From: Elasticomyces elasticus
Taxonomy: Eukaryota; Ascomycota; Dothideomycetes; Mycosphaerellales; Teratosphaeriaceae
DNA: 64,000 bases
Reading direction: 5' to 3'
Assembly: GCA_035926095.1 (NCBI GenBank)
Contig: JAVRQT010000020.1
Coordinates: 682,001-746,000 of the forward strand
The translations under genes and the position numbers were made by a program. The notes under the pieces are model-generated. The model was not told where the DNA came from and searched no databases. It saw nothing but the letters and a program-made list of their open reading frames with translations. Position 1 is the stretch's first letter. The number at the start of each line of letters is the position of its first letter. This document shows positions 1 to 10,625 of this stretch, piece by piece.

Positions 1-1
1 A

Positions 2-826
2 ACTTGGCATGCGCGCGAAGGCAAGGAGAGTCTTGCAGAACTGCGCATCCTGGCACTCCAGTCTTTGGACGAAGCACTTATCCGAGAGCTGCTGAAGCTC
101 TTGATGCACAGCTCGTACTTTACCGAGATCGAGAGTATTATCAACGCCAAAATCGAGGAGTTGCAGTCTCAGGATCAGACACGTTTTCAGGAGACGTTCA
201 TTGAACAATTACTCTCACCTCTGGCTCTGTACGCAGCAGGCATGGCTACCGTTCAGGAACCGGTGCTTAAGGAGCATCTCGAGGAGTTTTTGGGCGAGCA
301 TTTCCGGCGAACAGTCGTGCCGTCGTTGACTACGACTTTACAAAGCGAGCGGCTCCTGCTTGACCGCTCCCGCCGGAAAGACTACGAGAAGTTTCAGCTG
401 GCCTCGGCAGAGGCCAAGATACTGTCCGACATCTTATCCGCAGCCACCAAGCTAGCAAGGAAGCAGAAGCTGCAATACCCGCCTCACGAAAGTATGCTGC
501 AGAGGACAAAATCACGGACACTTCACCAGACCGCCAAGAGCATCCGCAAACTCCCACGCGGCTCTGATGTCTTGCAGAACTTGATCTGGCTTCTGCTTGG
601 CTGTCAATCTGATGGGCTATACATGAGCGCTGGCAGAGACACGACTCGAATGCTTAAGCAGCTCGATACAAATGGTGAGAATGCCATGAAGACCAAGCTT
701 GAGGGCTGGCGGGACAACCTGAAAGCTGGCACGGAAGACAAAGCTATGTTGGATAACATGAGGAAGTTGGCGGAAGAACATATGAAGCAGTGGGATGATC
801 AAGGATCACCACAAGCATCCGCATAA
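2..826 (+). CDS. Uncharacterised protein, 3' part of a gene cut by the left edge
   Basis: I do not recognise this protein. The frame is open from base 2 to a TAA at 824-826, with no in-frame ATG near the left end; the first apparent start at 65 is a TTG. The gene therefore very probably begins upstream of the window, leaving a C-terminal piece of about 274 residues. The peptide is largely helical and charged (for example EALIRELLKLLM near the left, EEHMKQWDD near the end) and has no signal peptide or clear membrane span. It contains a basic stretch around residues 160-200 of the visible part. Codon use is ordinary and no intron is needed. It could be an intracellular scaffold or coiled-coil protein, but no function can be assigned. 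Confidence 0.7.
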   Translation, partial: TWHAREGKESLAELRILALQSLDEALIRELLKLLMHSSYFTEIESIINAKIEELQSQDQTRFQETFIEQLLSPLALYAAGMATVQEPVLKEHLEEFLGEHFRRTVVPSLTTTLQSERLLLDRSRRKDYEKFQLASAEAKILSDILSAATKLARKQKLQYPPHESMLQRTKSRTLHQTAKSIRKLPRGSDVLQNLIWLLLGCQSDGLYMSAGRDTTRMLKQLDTNGENAMKTKLEGWRDNLKAGTEDKAMLDNMRKLAEEHMKQWDDQGSPQASA

Positions 827-1218
827 CAGCTTAAGGAAGCCTACAAAGCGCATCATGACTCCACTACGCTCTGCCCAGCTATTCGAGTACATGTACTGAA
901 CGACCATCGCAATCGCGCGATGTTCTTGTACAGTCCTGATCGCCACAATTCACCTTGCATTCAAATATGAATGACAGGCATTGGTTGGGCGAGATGGAAG
1001 TGAAGCACGGTCAGATCCCTTACATGCACTCGTAACTGGCGACTCTGGCCTGAAGCACGCTCACGAACCTTAGTATTCCGACGACAACGAGCCTCCTCTC
1101 AAGAGGAGCGGGTCACAGTCAGTGGCCATTGTAGGTCATCCTTGCTGCATTTCCCTAAACACCGATACAGCAGTACAGCAGCACCACCTGTTCGACTTCC
1201 AGCAAATCCCGATCCTGC
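827..1218. other. Intergenic spacer
   Basis: This is the 3' flank of the left-edge gene and the possible 5' flank of the next small frame. I see no RNA gene, repeat or open frame of note. Confidence 0.5.
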
Positions 1219-1575
1219 ATGGTTCCTGCACGACAACAGCTCGCTTATACATCTACTACGCCTTCAATCTGCGCAGCCGCTGAGCCTTCGCGATGCGCAC
1301 CACCTTGCCGCGCCGCGGCTCGGACACGCAAGAGTCTGTCCACGGATGTTGATCCCAGGGTTGCCAAGATTATCAAACAGGATCTCAAGCGCCAGACCAA
1401 CCTCGTAAAGCCCAGGTCTGCTGTAGCTTCCGCCCGGTCTAATAAGGCGGCGTCGGCGGATGCTGTTGGGAAGCTGTCTCTAAATGAGGCGCCATCATCG
1501 TCACCGAGGAAGTTGGATACAAGTGGTAGGATGCGGGCGCCTAGAAAAGGGGCTGCGAAGGTAGTATCGCGTTGA
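1219..1575 (+). CDS. Possible small basic hypothetical protein (118 aa)
   Basis: An ATG-started frame of 118 codons encodes a Ser/Ala/Arg/Lys-rich protein. Its second half (VDPRVAKIIKQDLKRQTNL, then a Ser-Pro-Arg-Lys region) looks like a real low-complexity basic protein. The first 40 residues look like translated non-coding DNA, so the true start may lie in an unseen upstream exon. The tail is rich in K/R and S, as in small nuclear or ribosome-associated proteins, but no domain is recognisable. An overlapping antisense frame of 154 codons (1245-1709) exists and is considered a shadow. Confidence 0.35.
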   Translation: MVPARQQLAYTSTTPSICAAAEPSRCAPPCRAAARTRKSLSTDVDPRVAKIIKQDLKRQTNLVKPRSAVASARSNKAASADAVGKLSLNEAPSSSPRKLDTSGRMRAPRKGAAKVVSR

Positions 1576-3577
1576 GATGCTGCTCGTTGGCGGTTTCGTG
1601 CATGGGTGTCTGACCTATGAGGGGCATAATCGATGAGTTGTTTCTGTTGAGTGGTGAGCTGGGCTGGGATGTGGCTTGTGCGTGAGGCGTGCTTTTGGTG
1701 GTCTTGCATTCACAGGCTGCCATTCATGTATGTCAAATCACCGGACTGCGATCGCTCTTTCCCAAGCACACGCCTTGTCGCACCTCGTCATCGGTGCACT
1801 TTGCACCTTCTCTGTATTCAATCCTGTTTACCTAACATATCCAGAGGCCTGTCGGAAACGTTCTCACGCTGACATCGCTTAGCCGCAATGGCTTTTCCAT
1901 GGCCTTCATACCTCACTGCGTAAGTACCTCTGTGCATTCTTTCTTTGGCCCAATAACACTGACCTCTCGCATTTAAGGCCCATGCCTGCCTCCCAATCGA
2001 CGCTGTCATCATCTGTTCTAATGCTCGGTTCCCGGTACATAAGGTCGTGCTGGCCCAGCAATCGCACCTTTTCAGATTGTGTTGGACCCAGGGAGCTGAG
2101 GTTAGTCACATATTCTCTCCCAACTTCACTCACTTGCTTATCGTCTCTAGTCTACCTCTCCTAATACTATCACATTGCCTTGCCATGATCCCAGTCATAT
2201 CAATGCCATGCTTGAGTTCATCTACGATACACACTACCAGCCTTCGTCTCAGACGGCCTCAGCTCATGATCTTCTCGTACAGTCTCGCGCACCACTACGT
2301 TGTCTTTGAGCTCGAGATCTACGCTCTTGATCGCATTCGACACGACCTAGACCTCGCTCTGGTGCTGTACGAACACACCCTTGCTTCTCATAGCAAGCGG
2401 CTTTCAATACTCAGACGCGTATTCGTCGACCTCGCTGCTCCCAGCGAGCCCATCACGTATCTGCTCGTTACCCTTTTTCGGAAATAAAACTCGGTGTACG
2501 TTCGCCATCTGCCTCTTACCCAGGAGCAGTCGACACTTCACGCTGTCATCAACACTGCGCCTGGTCTCGTACCTGACGTTATCATCGATATCGCCAAAGT
2601 TGTACCGCTTTCTCTGGAGCGATACAACTGCCCGGCTTGTCATAAGTCAGTCTGCTTCGGGGTCGGATTGCGGGACTCTGCTCGTTATCCTGCATGTGGT
2701 CTTATGCTTCGGACTTCTGAGTGGGCTCACTACGTGGAAAACACCCTCCGCCGCAGCAGACCATCTCCTGAGCTTTGAGTTGGACTCGATTAGCAGGTTC
2801 GGTGATGGAAGATATGGCGATCGGGTGCTGGCAAGGAGGGATTTTGTTTCAACTTCTGTTTTACCTTATGCATATTTACCTGCACTGCTCCGATTATTGC
2901 AGCTTGCTGTGGATCCACGCTCCAATCGTTGCGCAACCCATACGATGCTGGATGGTCCTCACTCGGCTATCATGGATTCCTTGAGCTAACCATCACACAG
3001 CGTCTACCTGCTGCCGCCCCCCTCTCCTTCTCGCACCTTCCATACTTGGAGTCTGCGTTCAGAGCCGGAGGCGGCTCTCCAGACACTCCTTGCATCCCCT
3101 CCACGAATAGTTTCAGAGCTTGCGGAACTGATTGATCTCACACAGCATCTGGCAGTCGTATTGAATCTGTCGGTATCACATGTCAAGTGGCACGAAGGTT
3201 GGCAAAGTCACGACCAATGCGCGGACAGCATATAACCTCAATATCTGCCACAAACGCACGATGTTTGACATTGCATTGTTTTCATTATGTTGATGCAGCT
3301 ACTTACCACCCTCCACTACAGTAGCTTATCCCTTGCCAGTATCGGCAGGCAAGCTGCCAAGTGCTACTTTTGATTGGAGGGTTCCACTTGACCTGTCCTG
3401 TCACGGTCAGCACATGTCTCGTAGTGGTCCATGTCGGTACTCACCGCTGCTTATCAGTCTTGCTCGCTGTGCCTGATATGGCGCCTCGTTCTTACGAGCG
3501 TGGTGGTGGTGGTAGTGCAGGATCACAAACTGCATTGGTGTCAGCAGGTATTTCATACCAATCCTTTTGTGTGCTGC
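1576..3577. other. Two kilobases without a supported gene
   Basis: Several short frames (up to 202 codons at 2381-2989) overlap on both strands, but none has protein-like composition, splice sites joining it to another, or a recognisable motif. No terminal repeats or transposase motifs were seen. The stretch may be old decayed sequence flanking the kinase-like relic to its right. Confidence 0.4.
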
Positions 3578-5152
3578 TTACTCGTTGAAGATGGCATTGC
3601 TGAGAGCCCCATCAGACGTGCGCTGGGGTTGAACCTCATCATCCTCTCGAGCAGCTTGTGGAGTGCATCGCCGCCTCTGAACTCGTTGGTCAGGGTTGTG
3701 AACTGATTGTAGGCGAGGCTGGACTCCGAGCGACGTAGGAGTCGCGCCCTCTGCGAAAGCCCAGCTAGGTCCGGCCCACGGTTCGCGACGAAGGTGCTTC
3801 AGCAGGTTGGCGCCGACCACACCTGCCTGGAAGATGTCACTCTTGCAGTCGTACGTGTCGCTTTCATTCCCGCGCTCTGGGCCATAGATCCCACGGGCAA
3901 AGCGGTCTTCGTTAGGCGGACCGTTCACCGGCAGGCCCCTCTTCGTGGAGTTCGCACACTCCATGCCCATCAGACATAATGCTGGGAGGTTACTCTTCGT
4001 GTTCATCGTCGTGTCCGTGTTGATGCCGATATTGTCCGCGTGGACTTCACCGTGCACCATGTCCGCTTCTGCAGGTGGTCGAGAGGTCTCAGCAGCTGGT
4101 AGATGTAAGGTGTCCAGAACTCCGAGTTCTGCTTAGGCTGCTGTGCCGCAAAGTCCTTCAGCGTTATGTTGTAAATCGGCCTCATTATAATGCCCTTTGC
4201 CAGTTCGTGAGCCGCAGCTGGTCCACCGCTAATACTCTTGACGTTGACCTCTCCCAGTGCATGGAGTATGAGCTTCTTGCCATCGTCTCCTATCCTACCT
4301 GCCAAGTTCTTAATTGCGTGCGAGCGAACTCGTACCTCCCCGTCTCCACCTTGTCCAGCGACCTGCAGAATTTTACCATGTACAGCTTGGAAGTGCCTGA
4401 CTCTTTAGCAACACACACATACCCGGTAGGAGCTAAGACATCCATGTGCTTTTCCAGATGACCGAAGGTGTCCGGAATGACGGCAGTGGGCATACCGTGG
4501 TCGCGCTCTGGCTCCGTTGCGTAGCTCGTCGCCACGGACTGTGTGCCGGGCGAGAGCGAGAGCGTATTCTCCAACATCTCGGTAATATCGCTGATGCCGC
4601 CGCATATGATGATGATGTAGCGGTAGCCGCAGATATCTATCTCATCACCGTTCTCGATCTCTACGTTCGATCCTGCGCTCAGCGTGCGCTTATCGTACTT
4701 GGCGTTCTTGAATGTGGTCTCAGCGCGCGTCCTCATCGAGATCCGGTGCTTGGAAGTTGCGGAGTGCTGTGTAGCGCCGATTACGACGTAGATGCCGCGC
4801 ATCTTGATGTTATTAGCGTCGCCTAATTTTTCCCTTGCAGTCCAGGTCACGAGGGTTACGGTTCATCGATGAGCCTGTCGCGATCGCGGTTTCGGACTTC
4901 TTCATGCATTCAGCTCTGGGGTCACGATGCCAGCATCCACATCCACGTATCCAGTATCGTCACGGTACGTGCCTGAGCCGACCCTCAGCTGCTTGTCCTT
5001 CGTCGTCGCTTGGAAGTGGCCGGCCTTCATGTTCGGCGTCTCCGTCACCTTCTTGAGCTGATTTTCAACGAACTTGTACCTCGCCTTCTCTACATCGTCC
5101 ATCAGCCGGTAGAACTTTACGACGACAAACGTGGTACTGATCCTCGATATCT
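3578..5152 (-). pseudogene. Decayed FHA-domain / protein-kinase-like gene with a duplicated N-lobe fragment
   Basis: Minus-strand fragments in different frames read in order as one protein. An FHA-like segment (about 4850-4600) ends in GDEIDICGYRYIII. A kinase N-lobe (about 4470-4290) has a YMVKF strand. A C-lobe start at 4305-4061 contains YQLLRPLDHLQK, followed by a catalytic-loop relic HGEVHADNIGI at about 4060-4025. A DIFQAGVVGANLL helix sits at about 3850. The HRD aspartate is replaced (HGE), the loop lysine is His, and DFG is not found. Two frame breaks, near 4305 and near 4060, interrupt it without a plausible intron. A second N-lobe-like piece (VVVKFYRLMDDVEKARYKF, about 5135-5075) resembles the first (MVKFCRSLDKVETGRYEF). 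I infer a degenerate, tandemly duplicated pseudokinase gene; an unresolved multi-exon gene is the alternative. Confidence 0.5.
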
Positions 5153-5683
5153 GTGAGTAGTCAGAATGTGTTGTTTGGCTTGTCCGAGTACGGCACCCGC
5201 TCGAACAATGTAGTACTGCGTGCGCTATTTGGTGTCTGCAGGTCCCTGAGAACACGCTCGAGCACTCACACACCGACAGCACGCCTCGTGGCCTTCTTCC
5301 TTTCCTAACATGGATTCTTGGCCTCCTCTTCCACCCGGTTGCCACCCTCACAAGTATACATCGGCGAGACGTGCTTGATGATTATCGTCAGTAATATTAC
5401 TGACAAGGGCCGCAGAAGTTCAACTCAGTACACCAGATGAGTCGCTCGAACAACACCCTGTCTCTGACCGTGCCAAGTCGTGGAAGAGGAAGATCTGTAT
5501 TCAAGTAGTATGTTCATTCTCAGTCTTCAGACTGCCTGATACGCTCTCCGCAAACCTCAAGCTTAAGCTAGGAACATAGATTCCAAGCCATCTCAGTCCG
5601 AGTATCTCATAGCCATCCGAAACGCCTTACGCCCGCTCCCAAAAGCACACAACCCATCTCACCACATCACCCAAACCGCCCAC
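5153..5683. other. Intergenic spacer
   Basis: Lies between the kinase-like relic and the 3' end of SPT16. I see no supported feature. The segment next to 5684 becomes C-rich and is the SPT16 3' UTR side. Confidence 0.5.
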
Positions 5684-8600
5684 CTACCTCCTCTTCCCAC
5701 CCTTACTCTTACCACTAACCTTCTTCTCCTCATCCACCAACCCCCCCTCCCGATCCTTCCTCGCAGCCTTTTTCTCCATCTCATCCCAATCCTCACCCTC
5801 CTCATCCTCTGACCCACTCCCCTCGCTCGCCTCGGCACTCGCATCATCATCAAACTCACTCTCATCAGACTCCGACTCACTCCCCGCCTCCTCATCCTCA
5901 TCCTCAAAAGCACTCTCCTCCTCCTCCTCCTCACTCCCCTCCGAATCCGTCTCCGTGTTCAAAAAACTCCACCCCCCATCCACAAAAAACGTATGCGGAT
6001 CCGCAATAACAGTCTTCATAATCGTAGCCCAATTCAAATTCAACGGCCCCTCCGAATAAGGAATATCCACACTATCCAACCAATCCTTCACCCCATCCAA
6101 CGCCTCAACAGGGATCGTATTAATATGCGCAGGAGCCCTCATGAAATCCTTGAAAATAACCACCATATCGAAATTCTTCAACCCAAACTGCACGCGCTCC
6201 AAATGCACCACCTCGATATCCGTGAGCGTGATGACCATAAACGGCGGCTCGGTGAGTTGCACCAGACAATCCGTAGTCGGCTGGATAGTCACCGAAGACC
6301 TCGAGGGAACACCGTTGAAGCCCAAGTCGCGGAAAGGCATATCGACCGCCATTCCCTCTTGCTTACCCGCGTCCGCGATCTTCTCGGCGAAATTGCGGAA
6401 TTCCTTGTCGAGCTGACTTCTCCTCCTCTTCTCCTCCTGCTCGGCTTCGAATTCTTCTTCGTCGCCGTAGCGGTGCTTGCGCTTCCGGTTCCCGGTCTCG
6501 TCGAATTGCATCTCGGTGGCTTCGCGGTAGAATTGCACGTCCTTCGTCTTGCGCTTGCCGATCATGATGGGGTTGATGAGGTGGACGTGGATGATGACGA
6601 TCAGCTCGCCGACGCAGGGCTGGAAGAAGAGGTGCTTGACTAGAAATCACACACAAAAAGGTCAGCGAAACACATCGCCATCCACAACTGGGGGCGCAAC
6701 TTACTATTGCTAAACAGCAGATCCACCTTCTGAGAGCCGAGATGGTGATACCGCAACCCATTCTGATGAATCTCCACCGCCCCACCCACCCTCTTCGACT
6801 CGAGCGCCGGACGGACGTAGATATTATCCAGTCTATGCGGCCGCCTTGACCGAATCTCCACAAGCTTCTCCTGCTCCACAACATCCTCCATATCCTTCTT
6901 CTCCTGCTCCCTCCTGTTGGAAGTCTTCTTCATCTCCTAAAAATCACACACACACAAGTCAGCACATCATCCAACACCTCACCAGCCACTCCACCCCCGT
7001 TCATGCCAAACAAGAACTTACAGTAATACTATCCTTAACCCCCTCCATCCTCCCCGTATCCTTTGACCGAAAAGTCAGCGACCGAATAAACTGCGCCCCC
7101 GGATCCTCAAAAGGCTGATCGTCCTTCCTCCCCACCCCCTGCCCCGGACTCAGAAAATTAATCCTCAAATAACAAAACCCGCCCTCCTGACTCGTAGTCG
7201 CATTCTTCAGCGTATTGATATGAAAAGGAACCGGTCTGCCCATAATAGGCAGCACAACACTATCATTCTTCTCGTCGACGAGCACAACCAGATCCTTGAT
7301 CTTACCGGGGAATTGGGTGTCCCGTTTATAGGATTCGAAGCGTTTGAATTTCTTCACGGATTCGCCGTTCAGGTTCCCGGTGTCGGCGGTGTATTTTTCG
7401 AGACCCTCGCCATGCTTCTTGACATGTAATTCCTTCTGATGTTCCCTCCTCGCCGCTTCCTTTTCCTCATTAGCCGTCTGCGCTCCTTGCCCTCTCAACC
7501 GAGTCTTCGTGATGTTGGACGAAGCCACGGCGCCGACTTTGGGGTCTTTCTTCACCGTCCCTTTCGTATTCGATGATTTGGCCGGTTTGGATTTCGCAGC
7601 CTCTTCCTCGTCGTCGTTGAAGAAGAAACTCGTGCTTTCGATGTCTGTGGCGGCGTCTTTGGTGAAGACAAACCCTTCGCTCTGCGTCGCAGGCGTTACA
7701 CGCACGGTATCGGACAGGAGAAGAGAGTACCGCGCGTCCTTCTTCTTGTCCGTTGGAGACGAGTTCTCGAGATCCGTGAACCCGGTTGTGATGGAGAAAG
7801 TCATTCCGTCCTTGAGCACGCGGGTGCACTTCGCGTTCAACACCAGTGTCCCATCCCTTGCCTCGATGCCGATACCTGCGCCGACGTTTTTGAGGAAATT
7901 CTCCGCCAGCTCGGGTTTTTTGCTGTTCTTGATGACTGAGATGGCTTTGGCGTAGACGTCTTTCCCCATCACGCCGTCGCGGAGTTCGCTGATGACTGCG
8001 GCGTGCACGGAGAGCAGGAGTTTGTACATTGCTTCCTGCCCTTTATTCGGATCGACGAGGTACGTTCGCGCGACGGAGGAAGCGTAGGTGGAGTAGCGCA
8101 GTCCCATGGCCGCTATGATAACGCCGGCGTGGAGATTCTGCTCATCGGGCTCGGAGCGCAGAGCGAGGTCGAACGCTCCACCGCTTTGGACTGTAGGTGA
8201 CAGATTCCAGTCCAGTTGAACGTTTTCGAAGCCGGCGGGGCATTTCGACCAACCTCCACCTTTGCCGGATTTGAAGAACTTATCATCGTCGATTTTCGCC
8301 GCGATTTTGTCCGACAGCGCACGGTGGGAGATTTTCTTATCCGCGTCCAGGATCGAGGACATGGTGTCTACGAAGTAGTCTGCCATGATGTGTGCGGTGG
8401 CTACTGAGGCATTCCGGATAGAGCGGAGTTCGTTCTCGTCTTTTACGGCCATTACCGCTGATAACGCGGGGGAGATGTCGATTTCTTCCACCTCTTTGCT
8501 GAGCTCGGAGAACGCTGCCCGCCACTCTGTGACAAAGGGGCCGGTCGAGGCATCTTTGGAGATGGTACCGACTTTCTTCCCCGCGCCAGTGATGATAGCC

Positions 8601-8989
8601 TTCACTTTCTCAAACTGTGCCGCATTCTCCTCGGTATCTTTACCTCGCACCAGGATCTCCACCGGTGTCTTATTCGCCACCTTCAATACCTCCAAGTACG
8701 TGGCTTTCTTCTTCGTCGTCACGATCGTCACGCCCTCTAGCGTCAGAACAAACAGTGTCGTAGGAAACTCATAGCCCAAAAGCCAGAATTGCAGCGCGTT
8801 GGCTTTGTGGAAGGATGCGCTGGCGTCGGAGGAGGCGGTCTTGCCCATGCAGATTACGATGCTGCTGGCGTCGCCGAAGAGTTGGGAGGGTTGAGAGGTG
8901 CGTTTGTCGGCTTTCCACGCTGTGTGGAGAGCGGTGAGGCGGGCATGGAAGTCGGTGGGGGAGAGGGAGACCTCATCTGAGTCGGCCAT
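5684..8989 (-). CDS. SPT16: FACT complex subunit SPT16 (histone chaperone)
   Basis: SPT16 works with Pob3 as the FACT nucleosome chaperone in the nucleus, handling H2A-H2B during transcription and replication. The CDS joins three exons, 8989-7022, 6936-6705 and 6639-5684, with introns of 85 bp (GTAAGT donor) and 65 bp (GTAAGT donor). It codes for 1,051 residues, the usual family size. The N-terminal third is the aminopeptidase-like domain with PAGFENVQLDWNLSP-type sequence. The middle has the family signature VVEQEKLVEIRSRRP, then VDLLFSN, then IKHLFFQPC across the second splice. IMIGKRKTKDVQFYREATE and FDETGNRKRKHRYGDEEE follow. The C-terminus is a long acidic Glu/Asp/Ser tail ending in a basic GKSKGGKRR. 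The start is the ATG reading MADSDEVSL; the frame stays open upstream to 9154 but that part is Pro/His-rich and is 5' UTR. Long antisense frames (such as 5993-6643) are shadows of the acidic tail. Confidence 0.97.
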
Positions 8990-9572
8990 GGTGGGCGGTG
9001 GTTGTGGTGGGTGGTTGTGTAGGTGGAGGTGAAGGTGTTGCAAGTCGCGTCGATGTTGAAGCTGAGGCGGCAGGGCGGAAGTGCTGCTAGCGCGTCTTTG
9101 CGGGAGCTTTTCGGGACCGAGTGGCAACCTAATTCTGGACCTCACTTCGACCAACGTTCAACTTTCACTGTTGTGTCACATGTTTTTGATGTTGGGAGCA
9201 TGACCGATGGAACGGGTGTCTTCCTCCCCCCGCACGTGCGAGAAGGTGGCTCCGACCTCTCCCTCAACAAAAAGCAGCGGAAAGAAAATGCTTCCAACGG
9301 ACTGGGAGCAGCGGCAGTACGGGGACTGAGTGCTAGGGTGCTGGCTATGTGGTTTCGCGCGCCTGTGCGAAGTTTCGTGCGGACAAGAATTGAGTGAGTG
9401 CTTGTATTTCCGGAGTATATAGATACGTTGCAGTTCTGATGAAGGTGTAGTTATATGGTACCCCCCACCCCCTTCTTCACCATCTCCACATACCCCCTCC
9501 TAATATCTAGTCTGTACGTAGGGCTACGCCCGCGCAATCTCCCCGCACGCCCACTCCCCCTGGTCCTGGCGC
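8990..9572. other. Divergent promoter region between SPT16 and the carrier-like gene
   Basis: These 583 bases separate the SPT16 start (minus strand) from the carrier-like start (plus strand), so both promoters should lie here. It contains no supported gene. A C-rich tract just before 9573 fits a fungal 5' UTR. Confidence 0.55.
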
Positions 9573-10625
9573 ATGCTCTCCCCCGCCCTCCTCTTCAGCG
9601 CCGTCCGCTCCCAAGGCTGGTCGTTTCTCCCCAACCAAGTCCTGCCCCCTTTACTAGCCAACACAGTCGTAGGAGCAACGCTCTACACAACGTACCTCCA
9701 GACCCTGGGGCTGTTACACGAACCTTCCGCCCGAGCAACGAAACGGACGGATCCCTTGCCTTCGCCTGTGGATACGTTTACGGCCGGACTCGTGGCAGGG
9801 AGTGTACAGAGTTTGGTCGCGGCCCCCCTCGATGCGTTGCAGGTGAGGTTTCATGCTAGGGAGTTGCAGAGCGGGAAGTATGGGAATATGTGGCACTATG
9901 CTTACCACAAGACGCGCGAGATCGGTGTGAGGGGAGTTTTCGCTGGGTGGTCACTAAGTCTTGTCCGGGACTCTTTGGGAAGCGCGGTGTTCTTTTCGGC
10001 TTTTGAGTATGTTAAGGGGCAGGTTTTCTATAGTTTCGTGAGCCAGTATTATGGGCATTTTGGGAAACTTACTGGGGCGCAGCAGGAGGATTTGAGGGCG
10101 CAAGGGAAGGTAAGCAAGCCTTATCGAGCATGCTCATATAAGTGTGCTTGTAATTGTAGCATCTTGCTGACTGCGTTTTGTGGTACTATTCAGGGTGGAG
10201 CGTTGGCAAGCAATCCTGTGATAAGACCACACTACATGCTCGAGCCCTCCTTCATCCTCCTAGCCGGTATCGCGGCCTCCATAACCCAAGCCCTAATCCA
10301 ATACCCCGTCTCCCGGATCCAGGATATCCATTATGGGAGGCTGGAATGGATCGACGGCCATCCCACCGCCGCCCAGGCCAAGAAAGGCACACTCGGTGTG
10401 TATGCCACCGCCTACCGCAAAACTTTCAAACAATGCCTAGCCGTCGCTCGCCGCGACGGTGGGGCAAGGAAATGGTTGTTCAAGGACTTCCTCCGCAGGA
10501 CACTCACGCAAGTCCCGAGCACGAGTGCAGGACTCATCGTGTTTGAAGTCATTCGCCGCAAATACGGGGATGCGTCGGATGTGGTCAAGATACGGAAAGA
10601 TGGGTACGACATTTTGCTCGTTTGA
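9573..10625 (+). CDS. Mitochondrial carrier family (SLC25-like) protein
   Basis: Membrane solute carrier of the mitochondrial carrier fold, probably in the inner or outer mitochondrial membrane; substrate unknown. A carrier signature is visible in APLDALQVRFHARE (P-x-D-x-x-x-x-R), followed by a GVFAGWSLSLVRDSLGSAVFFSAFEY block typical of the second half of a repeat. A second, degenerate PVSRIQ motif lies in IQYPVSRIQD and a last span in SAGLIVFEVIRRK. The long frame hides an 84-bp intron at 10110-10193 (GTAAGC donor, CTGAC branch, CAG acceptor). Its length is a multiple of three and it has no stop; splicing gives 322 residues (9573-10109 joined to 10194-10625). The first repeat lacks a clean signature, so this is a divergent member. 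The start at 9573 is the first ATG in frame after a TAG at 9519. Confidence 0.75.
   Translation: MLSPALLFSAVRSQGWSFLPNQVLPPLLANTVVGATLYTTYLQTLGLLHEPSARATKRTDPLPSPVDTFTAGLVAGSVQSLVAAPLDALQVRFHARELQSGKYGNMWHYAYHKTREIGVRGVFAGWSLSLVRDSLGSAVFFSAFEYVKGQVFYSFVSQYYGHFGKLTGAQQEDLRAQGKVSKPYRACSYKCACNCSILLTAFCGTIQGGALASNPVIRPHYMLEPSFILLAGIAASITQALIQYPVSRIQDIHYGRLEWIDGHPTAAQAKKGTLGVYATAYRKTFKQCLAVARRDGGARKWLFKDFLRRTLTQVPSTSAGLIVFEVIRRKYGDASDVVKIRKDGYDILLV

Noticed and set aside
1245..1709. 154-codon minus-strand frame
   Set aside because: It overlaps the more protein-like basic frame on the plus strand and shows only low-complexity residues.
2381..2989. 202-codon plus-strand frame as a gene
   Set aside because: Composition is Ser/Leu-rich in the way of random translation, it starts at a non-ATG codon and it has no neighbours to join.
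5993..6643. 216-codon plus-strand frame
   Set aside because: It is the antisense of SPT16 exon 3.
9455..9859. Plus-strand frame upstream of the carrier-like gene as its first exon
   Set aside because: It lies in another frame, is Pro/Arg-rich and no donor-acceptor pair connects it. It looks like 5' UTR.
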